DNA of 64,000 bases, taken from contig NC_135556.1 of the NCBI RefSeq assembly GCF_964340395.1, forward strand, positions 23,333,223-23,397,222, in the 5' to 3' direction. Source of the stretch: Glandiceps talaboti. Its lineage: Eukaryota; Hemichordata; Enteropneusta; Spengelidae. Both the position numbers and the translations under genes were made by a program. Below, piece by piece: positions 40,601 to 52,200 of this stretch. Each line of letters starts with the position of its first letter. Within the stretch, counting starts at the first letter, position 1. The notes under the pieces were generated by a model that worked only from the letters and a program-made list of their open reading frames with translations, was not told where the DNA came from and made no database searches.

Positions 40601-43600
40601 TTGTAATTATGAAAATATTCATATAAATTGGGTCCCCATATTATTTAAAACTTGTCTCTAGTCATGAAAGGGTTAATTCATAAAACAACTTGACTAAAAA
40701 ATCAAAAGTAAATACCCATTTGTTATCCATATGGCCACTTTATCTTGACATCAACCTATCAGAAATCAATAAGTAGACATTCGTTGTTTGATGTATGAAG
40801 GTAGCGCTTTTACTTTCATTAGTCTTCGAGATCAATTAAACTTCTAGAATTTCACACTCGGTGGCTTACGGTCTGATAGGATAGTGGATATAAGCTAAGG
40901 GTAAAATGTGTCTTTAAGGTTAAATGATGATTGCATGATCCTGTACAGGTTAACATCTTTGATCTTGTACATCAAATCTAGTGTCATTGTACAGGGGAAT
41001 TTGTCTGTCAGCTTACCTAAGGAAATGTTAATGTATTTGTGGTCTATCAGGAAAGTGATAGTTACTTTAGCCCAGAGACTTGTTTTGGTGGTACTACCTC
41101 AAGAATCTGTCTACACCAAGCTCCTTGAGATATAAATGTAGTAAACACCAAGACAAGCCTCTGCATGCACGACAGTAAAACTCCAATATAGAAATCCACA
41201 TTTTACTGAAAGAATGACAACAAATAGCAAAAAAAATCATTATATAAAGCAAATTACATACAAGTTCCTTTCTACTGTATTCTTTGAATGAATACATAAC
41301 CATTTTGCTATATTTAATCTAATTGATTGTTTTGTGAAAATAAAGAACTTCTGAGTAGTTCTAGTGCAATACAAAATTGAACTAGATTGTGAAAACATGG
41401 TTGACATAAGTGTTAGGTGTACTTGGTTCTTTGATCACACATTGATTGTATAAAACAGGAAAAGTTTGCTACATTGAAGTTAATGTTCTTAATATAGATT
41501 TTTGGAAGTTTGTCAACACAGGTATCAATATTAAAAATACATGGTAGAGAATTGAATATTGAATTGTGAAAAAGCATTCTTCATCATAGACTGTAAGATA
41601 CGTCCTGTCATTCCGTGTGGGAGGGGTTGACCGAAAATTAGTGTTAGATATGTAATGATATATGCTTTTAAAAAATAGCCTTGTAACCTAACTGTAGTTT
41701 TATTGTACATAGTACATACATTATTTCAGTGACCTTTCTCAGTGGTTGTCAAAACATTGACAGAAACTCTAACTCTGCTGATCACAGGATAATACATACA
41801 TACGAAATCCAACTGTTGTTTCACCTCCTCAGTATCAAGCCCCAAGCATTTCTCTTCTTGTTATGACAATGGTTTGATTGTACAAACTCATATCATTTGA
41901 ATGACCTTTTCTCAGTGGTTGTCAAAACAGTTCTAGAAATATCATGTTGTTTGATGTGATCTGTAGATATCACTTTCATCAAAGTTTTGAATAGAAATTG
42001 TAGACTAAAGGGCGTGGGTATCACTAGAATTGTCAAAATGGTTCTACAGATATGTAGAGTGATATGATTTGTTGATATCATCTGCACCAAAGTGAAGAAC
42101 GGAAATTCTAGTCCAAAGGCCACGTGTACGGCTAAACAATGCTAGAAATGTATACCAACGTAGTTGAATATATTTGAAATATAGAGATACAGCTTTCACT
42201 AGCATATAAAATGGAAATTGTCATCCGGAGGACATAGATATCACTATCACAATTTACATATAAAATTGAAATTCTAGATAGTCGCAAGGATGTCATCTAT
42301 ATGTTTAGTAGTCCTTGGGGGATAAAGATGTTTGAAATTTGTAGATTGCAAACTGAATATTTCCCATAAAAATGATGAACATTTAGACACGTTGACAAAC
42401 ACTGTGATGTTTTTTCTATAATCAGAATGCGTATGATATTACATTTTATGTTAGGTCATGTTTCATGGGAGTATCGTGTGTTGTTTTATCACTTCTCTAT
42501 TGAACGTTTTTGATCATTGTGAGATATCTGATAGGATAATTTTGTGTCATGGTGGTAAATTTTTACGAAAGCAGGATGAATGATTCTACGAAAATATATA
42601 GAAATAAACTTTCCATTAAAATTTTTGTGAAATTCTGTAATGCAGATTTGTAGAAAATTGTATAGAAAAAATCTATGGAAACCTGTAGAAATATAATCAG
42701 ACCATAGACCTATTGTTTATTGGGAGGGTTGTAGCTTGAAGTATAGATAGGTGTCCAAAGGAGAAATCTTTGTCTACTCAATGGAACTGTGACTGCGTTA
42801 CCGTACCTGTTCACTGTTTCTATTGAACGAGTATAGCAGAGTCACAGATCAAGCAAATAGACAGGCTAGAGAAGTCTATAGAAAACATCCAATTGGACAA
42901 TGAATGACTTGTCATTTATCATGAAATTATGTATTGTGTGTTTGTGTTTATATTTGTGTGTGCTTGTATTTGTTTTCATGCTTTACATGTAATACACGTA
43001 TACATAGTGTAACTGTGTGTGCGTGTATGTGTATGCAGTATACTGACAATAGACATATTTAGTACTAGTGTATGTCTCTCAAGCTGCCTGTCTGGTTTGT
43101 GTTTCTACAGTGCTATTACTATTAGTATTCTGAGTCTACAGTAAACTTCTAATACAGTCTTAAAACATTAGCTCCTTTATACATTAAAGTGACAAATGAG
43201 AGAGAGACATGTCTGTGATTAGACCTCTGTACTCATCAAATTTGACCTTTCTATTTGTTAAGGATTATCAGTTTTATAAACATTAATAATGTATAGGTAA
43301 TATATTGACTAGAATAAAACTTATTGTGATAGCAGTCCCAGTCTAAAAGCTTTTAATATTTACCAATACAATGGAATGATGATGTGTTTATCTACGATGG
43401 CCTTCATGGTGATTGTTAAAAATGTTCCATTGTTCCAGGGATTTTCTTCTCCTTCTTTTGTTCCAACATACCTAATCTAGTGAAAGTGGAGATTCAAGTC
43501 TAAACCAGGTAAAATAATTGTGTGTTCTGATGACATACAAGAATTGACACACTCAGTGACAGAGAAGCAGGGTTGGGTAATCAGAATCAATATTTTTTTT

Positions 43601-46600
43601 TTGCTTGAATGCTATGGTGAGAAACATATCCTCAGTGTGATAGAGTAGCCCAGAGATTTGGCTATCTGTAACAGCATACTGGTGAATGACATCCGATTGT
43701 TTAGCTGGGATAGCCAGTGACTTTTGAAGAAAAAATCATGTCAAACAGTTTGCATTTAGTTTGGCAGTTGTACAGTGCATGTCAGATAAATGCATATCAC
43801 TATTCAATACATCAGTATTTGGATTCCAAGTTTTAATTGAAAATGACATGTCAAACCCTGTCTACATTCTTGATTTCTCTCACAATATAATTCCACTGTG
43901 ATCAATTTCAATTATTTTGATTGGAAGCCATTAGTGTCTGTTTCAGTTACTATGCAAATGTAATCAGGAATTTCATTAATTTAAAGATTCCAGTGTTATC
44001 CAACAAGTTTGATCATAATATCTTCTGTCATTGTTGAGTATCATTGAAAATGGATTAGTTTCATCTGAATTTAATCCTTAGCTTATTTAGATATGTGTTA
44101 TCATGGATTACATAATTGTGAAAAGGGTATACCCCTTTTTTTTTGCTGAGCAGTACATGTATGGAAGTGCAAGTCATGTTAAATATACTATGTAATATGT
44201 AACGAAGTAATATACAATCTATCCTGCTGGACGTGCTGTTGTTTTGAATGGCAACAGTTTCATGTCCTCTCTTGGATGTTTCCTCAGGCCTACTGATGAT
44301 CTAATGACAGGTGGTTGGTGACACCTGACAGAGTCCAGGTTAGGATGTAAAACTGTTGTCATTCAAAACAACAGCAAGTCCAGTAGGATAGATTGTAATT
44401 ACTTCATTATTAACTTCATACCTGGATGATTGAGAACATTCATAGACATATTTAATATGTAGTTTGATAGTTGAATAACACACATTCAAGCTTTGTAGAG
44501 AAGTTGAGTTTATTCAGTACATCAGGCCATCAACCCATTATACAGCATGGAAATAAAGATTACAGAAAACAATTGGCAGAAAGTGTTACAAACAAGATCA
44601 ATATCACAGAAGATGATCTAAATATGACTAATGATTCCTTAATTTAAAATTAGTGACTTGCAACAATTTTTGCTAGATTCTGTTGACTTAAGTAAAAGAT
44701 GTCCATTTTGTAGGTGAAGGGTGAGCTTCATAATCCATACAGCAATTGTAGTTATCTTGATAAGTTTGAATATGGATTCAATACCCTTGAGATAGCTGTG
44801 TTCATATTTTGACTGATTACAGTTTAGATGATATCCATGGCATCAAATCTCAAGATCTCTCTCATTTCTTTGGCGTGAAGAGATGATTTGATGCCACTGA
44901 TAGCAGCTAGACTAGACAGATTATGAATATATCCAATTCTCACTACCTGCAATAGCATGTTACCTAATGCAGGAGGGTCAAAAAAAGAACAAGACGATTG
45001 ACTTATCCTCAGGTGTGCCAATAGTTTAAATGCATGTTCAGAGCGTGGAGCGGAAGTTAGTGTTGACCAAGAAATCGGATAGTCGTTATTTTTATGACAA
45101 ACTTAGGTGATAGAATTCTATTGCAAATACCAAGAATTTAGTGTCTTTATCAGTTATAGTATATAGAAAATTAATGTGATAAGGAATTCTTTTCGTGAAA
45201 GGGTTACTTACAGTATGCCCTCTGATGATGGCTAAATTTTGTTCTTGTGAGTCACGAGAAAATCAAATTTTGTGTCAGTGGTGCATTAAATTGGCTTTGA
45301 GGACATACTGGTTACCTATCTATAAATGTAGATTCCAACAGAAACAGTCTTTACGACTATCAAAATTATCTCACAGATATTGAATTGAAGTTTGGTTTAG
45401 ATAGGTACAACCATTGTTTAGAATCATTGAATATGGATTAGGTGTCACGCTTGAAATTAATCCTTAGCTTGTTCAGATATTTGTTATCATGGACAAAAAA
45501 AAAATGGATACTGCTGACTTAAGAGCATTTCAATCTATTACTTACATTGTATACTTTGGATTAGGACAGCATGGAAACCATCACAACTATAGGGCATTCT
45601 GTTACCATTACACATACTCAGTGTATGAAAAGGATGGCGTGCATGTGTTTAACGATCCTCTTTTGATAAGGATTAACATTTAGGTACAGTAACAGTTATG
45701 TCAGAACTATATAGAAAAAGTTGGTCCAGAACATAAGAATGATCCCATGTAATCCTTGTAGCTTCAGTGATATGTTAACACTTACGATGACCTAGGATTG
45801 AAATGTAGGCCTTTAAGTCTAATTATTTGGTCTTTGATTTCAGCCTGATGAGAGTCATGCATTGACAATGGTTATTTTACAAGACATGCAAGATAGAAGG
45901 TTTACCAAGAGACACAAGAAGAGTGATGAGCCATTTATAGACTTTGTCAGTGATGTGGAAGATGACCTGCTAGCCTACAAAACAAAACTGAATGCTGCAC
46001 TTGCCAAAAATAGGATTAAGTTCAAGGCAGCCAGTATAGAATATTTACTTCCTGACAATGTGAGACAACTGGAAACCAAAGCAGTTGTTCTGCCAGTCTA
46101 TGCATGGGTAAACCAAATAAAAGCAAGGTGAGATATTACACACAAAATTGCCAAAATGCTGACAAAAGATATTCAGTAACTTTTTATTAAAAAAGAAGGT
46201 ATGATAAGATTATGAATGAATATTAAAATAAAATATGTTTTTAGGTTGGGCAAGATAAAACAAAAGTGTTGTCCAATTTTGAACTATAGAGGGCAGTATT
46301 TAAGACATCAGGTTTGTTGATAGGTGACTTTTCAAATATTGAAGTGTAGAGAGGTAGTACTGGGAGTTACAAACATGTTCATGGCCACATGAGTCGTAGT
46401 CACCTTTTCAACTGGATTTTGTAACAGTTCTTGTCAAGTTAAATGTTGATGATGTTTGTTATTTAATTATTTCCCAGTGTACAAACTGTAATTGACAGTC
46501 TCAAAGAGGAAGGATTTGTCCAAGTTAACTCAATCAGCAAGATTTCTACTCAACACTTTGCCTTGGATACTCAGTGCAAAGACGTTCTTGTTTTCCATGC

Positions 46601-46743
46601 AGACCTGAGAGATGAGCTTGAAAACCATCAACTTGTTAAAAATTACTACCTTATATTACAAGTAAGTAGTGTGTGTTTGGAGGCAGTTAGACATGCATGA
46701 ATATATATTTTGATGCAAAAGCAGATGGATGGATGGTTGATTA

Positions 46744-46796
<53 letters not shown>

Positions 46797-49185
46797 TTAT
46801 ATATTGGATACACTTTCTTAAAGTCTATAAACTTTGAACTATTCATATTTATGGTCATCAATGGTTTCATTTGTTTGTATCCATAGGATAAAGCCAGCTG
46901 TTTTGGTCCACACTCTGTGAAAGCTCTCCTCAATGAAGGTGATGATGTGATCCATACACATATAGGTTCTGGTAAAATTACAGCACACATGTCATCACTT
47001 ATGAATCAAGAAGACAGTTCTGTATATGCATTTGGTGTCACAAGTCCAGCACATCGCGACACGCTGAAAGACAGTATGACAGAACATGAAGTACAAAGTA
47101 TCCTTTGTTGGTTTGTGGGTGGTAGGATAATTTAGTATTTGTTACTGTGGAATGAATGAAAGGAAATCATAGAACTAATAGTTCTGTAATACCTGAACAG
47201 ATTCTGTTGATCTTGTAAAATTCAGTTTTGTAGAATAACGTGATTGGGAGAAAATCAGAACCACTATCACTCATATTTTGCTGTTCATACAGTTCTCTCT
47301 TTTCCAATTTGTGCATAATCCAGATGAAAATATGTTTTAAAAAACTTTACTTTCTTCACAACATTGGAGTTTGAAATATTTTCTTATCCTTACCCGTAAT
47401 ATGTACCAATTCCAGCATGTTGAATGAGTTATGTCAGTGTGTTTAACTATTGAACTGATCTGCACTAGTCATCAAATAGATATTCTGTTTTTCCAACTTT
47501 TTGTCTTTGGGTTTATTAAAACTTCATGCTCACCACGTTACAATGCAACTCTTCCTTAACCATGTGTTAGATGTACGGATAGTTGAAGACAATTTTCTTG
47601 AAGTTCTTCCAACGGATATTCGGTTTAAAAATGTGAAAGTGGTGTTACTGACTCCACCATGTTCACACTCAGGAATCACAGACCCTGTGGATTATATGTT
47701 ACAAGAAGGAGAAGGTAAAAAAAATCAGAGCTAGAAATTATTGTATACATTGTAGTTATGACGTTGTAGAGTGTCCAATGTCTATGGTAGAAAATGCAGT
47801 CATTTTATTTATTTGTCGGATGACCAGTGGGGGCTAGTCCCATTTATAGGCTCCTTTGGTTCAGTGTTAGTGCAAGGGAAAACCTGCATTGTATGGTAGA
47901 GTCAAACTGAATGACACTTCATAGACCCTACACACAAATGCCCTAACTATGTGTAGGGTCTACGCAAACACTGCTAAGATCAGAATTCAATAAACATGTA
48001 GTAAAGTGGTTTTACTTAGTCTATGCTGTGAACATGACCACAGAAAATTCTCCAAGAAAGTAAAATTTGCTAATTAAAGAAGTGAATGATAGATTTTGCC
48101 ATATGTTTGAATCATAAATCATTGTTCTAATACTTATTACCTATGTGTAAAATAAACCTTCATGTTCTCACTTTGAAGAGTACTAAGTAGTATTCTGTGG
48201 TACACTTCTTTATTTTGTCAATTCCTACTAGAAATGTTAGGTTGTATTTAATAACAATTTGTTTCTTCAACTACAAATATTGATGGCATCTTCTATAGTA
48301 GCCATGTTTTCTGTAAAACACCATCACTGTCGAAGTTTACGGAATGCACATTCCAGTATCTATCATTTGCTTGGCCTTTATAAGATTCACATGCTTGATT
48401 TTGTGGTTTGATTTCAGATGCTAGTATTTTACAAGACTTGTCTAAAGGAGGAGTAGATGATGACAAGTTAGATGAACTCATAGCTATACAAATGGAGTAT
48501 CTCAAACATGCCATGAAATGTAAGTTGTTTGTTCAAAATTTACTACAGTCTACATACAGTTGGAGGGTGCCTCACGATGACAAATGAGGGCCTACACGTA
48601 CTCAAAATTTAGCTACTTCTGAACAGCGCCACAAGTGGCCAAACTGTAAAATCTTTTGTTTTTCTGGTAACGGGATTGTGGCATTGTTAGCAGGTACTTT
48701 TTCTCCCAATGGTCTCATATTCATTCATGTGTTACATGGTTCTGTTCCAGTTTCCAGAGTACAAGCAGTGATTTATTGCACACATTCCATAAACAGTGAA
48801 GAAAATGAAAGTGTTGTCACCAAGATAACGGATCACTTTAATTCCAAGCTGACACCCAAACAAATGCCATACCGAATCACACCGCCTACACTGCCAGTAG
48901 CTGTCCAAGACATGGACAAAAGGGGAGGTCAGAGGTATTACAAATCAGAACCTTCAGCTGAGATGAGTGGCTGCTTTGTTGCTGTAGCTACTAGGGAGGT
49001 AAGGTCACAGTTGTTATGGCTTTTACTCTACTCTTTAAAATTTCCTTCTTGACTCTGAGTTTCTGTTTCTGTATCAAACCAAGTAGATTAGAAATATTCA
49101 TTTGATGCTGTGAACCCAGAGTCTATGAACATTCATTCCTGTTGTTATAACTACGAGTAAAAGTAACCCTATTTCATTTTCTATT

Positions 49186-49234
<49 letters not shown>

Positions 49235-52200
49235 TATACACACATACATACATACATACATACATACATACATACATACATACATACATACATACATACA
49301 TACATACATACATACATACATACACACATACACACATACATACATGGATGTTAGTGTAGAATGCCAGGTTAAAGAAAGGGTCATTGCTGGCTTCATCAAA
49401 CATAAAATTGTTATTTTATCGAAGGCACTACTTAAGGTACATGTGCCAAGGACTGCCTGTACATTCGAAAGAAATATAAAACTATAACTATTGTATTGTG
49501 AAACTAACTCTGCATGATTAGTTACTAGTTATATAATATCAAAATAGGTGAAGTTTTATGACTAACTGTTGTACTTGTGCAGGCCACTCCTGATGAACAA
49601 CTAACAGCAGCAGACATCATAGCCAGAGCCAAAGCCAAAGGTCTAATGGGAGCAGGTGGATCAACATCCAGTTCTGACCAAGCACCTGAAAATGGTGAAG
49701 TCTCTGAAGGTGGAAAACGGAAAAAGAAGCAACAACGCAGTCCCCGATCCAAATCAGTACCATCAATACGACGTGGTGTTGCCAAGGGTAAACACTCACC
49801 ACCAAACAGAATTGCAAGGACATCGCCAACTAGACCTCAACGTAAACAAAGAAGTAAAGTATCACTACCAACAACCAGCTCTGAAGATGACTACAGGCCT
49901 GTCAACAAGACTGTTGCTAGGAAACCCCGTACAGCAAGTAAGGCTTAGTATGGTGAAACAAAGCCATCTATATCATCATCTATATTTCATCATCTCTATA
50001 CTTACATAATACCACTCAGAAGTTTTACACTTTGTACTGTCCCATCTGTGTTGTACATGTCTTGTCTTTCTTTTTTTTCAGTTTAATTATTCACTGTCAT
50101 ATACTACCTGTCTGTTCCTTTGTTCTGCGTTTAATTTTTTAACGTCATACATGTCTGTAACTCAAAGTCTTGTCTGTACGTTCTGTTCCTTTGTTCTGCG
50201 TTTAATTTTTTAACGTCATACATGTCTGTAACTCAAAGTCTTGTCTGTACGTTCTGTTCCTTTGTTCTGCGTTTAATTTTTTAACATCATACATGTCTGT
50301 AACTCAAAGTCTTGTCTGTACGTTCTGTTCCTTTGTTCAATATGATAGTGTTAAATGTTTCAGTATGTTCTGTTGTTTTGTGTAATTTATGTAATATAAA
50401 CATTGCAATACTAACTTAACACTACTTACTTTTGGACTTTCTCCTTGACACGCCGCATTACCCAAGCACACTTGCGCAAACAGAAATACCCTTGCACTAA
50501 AATGCATTCCCCATGCATACTCATACACACACACACATACACACACAAGTACCAAGTACCCTTGCTCTCAAATGTCAAAATAACACAAAGGCATAGCATT
50601 CTAACTGAACAAATAGATGCACATGATGAATGATTGATTTGTCTTGTCTTGTCTACAGTTGTATGTTTTGTCATAGAATCTTGTCTCTTTTTCTCAACAA
50701 TTTCATCTTACTTGACAACCAATACATAACACATAGACTGACAGATTCATCATTGTAGGAACTTCATTCATGATTGTAGTCTTGTAACAAGACCTAGATC
50801 TGTACTCGGAAGTTGCCGAACAAAAGCCAAGGATGAAAGTGCCTCAGGTGTGGTCAGGCAAGCCCTTGACAGTACATTTGGATCTATGCAACCTGTGGGT
50901 GCCTTTAAAGTTAACAGAATTGCCCAAAGGTCTAGCAGCTAGACTAACATGATCAGAGCACCCACAATGATGAGTCATCAATCTATGCAACACATAGCTG
51001 TCACCTTATGTCTGTTAGTGTATCATAATTCATGTGGTCATTATAATGTTCATCATACTAAATGAACTAATTCATTTCATTGTATGTTTACTTTCATAGT
51101 CATCAGATGTAGATTTCATCTCATTCATTGATATGCTAAATATTGGCATACTTTGTTGCTTGTTGTATATATATATATATATATATTGAATATGTGAATT
51201 AGGCAGGATTCCTGTTATGAATTATACTATAGTGATACAGCAGTTATTAGACATGGAATATAAAAAATTGATATCAGAAATCATACTCTGTTCAAATATA
51301 TGAAATTGCTAAATCTCAAGATTGCAAAACTATATCCTGATGAGGAGTAGAAAATGAAATGCAAGATTTGAATAATTTATGATTATTTGTTCAAGTGTAT
51401 AAAAATGTGATTATCACCATACTGCCTACTTGCCAAATTTCACCCAAAATTAAATGAACCATACTAAATCTGAATGTAATTGTATGTCTAACTCGCATAT
51501 TCATGTATATATATTTGCAACACATCAAAGCATACCATTCAATATTTCTATAACAAGCCTACAATTAGGAACATTTGCTATCTGTGGTCTGAGACTATTT
51601 ATTGTAATTAACAATCAGATCCTTTGTTTTTGAACCTTATATGTCTGTTCTAAGGAAAAAACTTCCTACAGCGTCAGATCCTGGCCAAATGTTCCTATAT
51701 CATCCATTTGTCATAGTAATTTTACATACTTGCAATGATGCATTTTGCCTACTACAGCAACTATCAAACTTAGCTTTGAATCTTTCACCAATATTGATGT
51801 TAGTCAATTTTTGACAATTATAATGTTATTGTATTTGGCAATTTGAAATTCTTATATTCATGGTGATGTCAATATTACCAGTCTATGTGCATTATCAAAG
51901 CATGCCAAGAAAGGAACACCCCAAAAAAGGGGAAAAGATAATGATTTAGAAATGAAATTTGTGAAATTCAGTCCAGTCAGTATTTAAAGTGGGCAGAATG
52001 TTGATACTCAGTGATAGCAATAATGGTGTGAGATTTTAACATCATTCTATTATGCCAGTAATATAATAACTATGTCATGTTCAAATGTGTATTTAATGCC
52101 ATCATGCTGCATAACTGCTGACTAAAGTACTCAATGTTATAGTGTAATCTAGCGTAGCATAGTGTAGAAATGCATCATAGTTTGATGTGTGTTGCTCACA

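Larger units (their letters stand above)
36481..45843 (+). other. NSUN7: NSUN7 intron 2 (9.4 kb)
   Basis: This is a GT-AG intron. It contains an ACAAC/ACAGC pentanucleotide array at 37.3-37.6 kb, degenerate roughly 120 bp repeats at 41.7-42.3 kb and a foldback element at 44.2-44.4 kb. No exon-like sequence is visible on either strand. Confidence 0.75.

Noticed and set aside
49098-49403. Minus-strand Tyr/Val/Cys-rich frame
   Set aside because: It spans the CATA microsatellite in NSUN7 intron 8.
49525-50009. Other frames overlapping exon 9
   Set aside because: They are shadows of exon 9, which is fixed by phase and homology.
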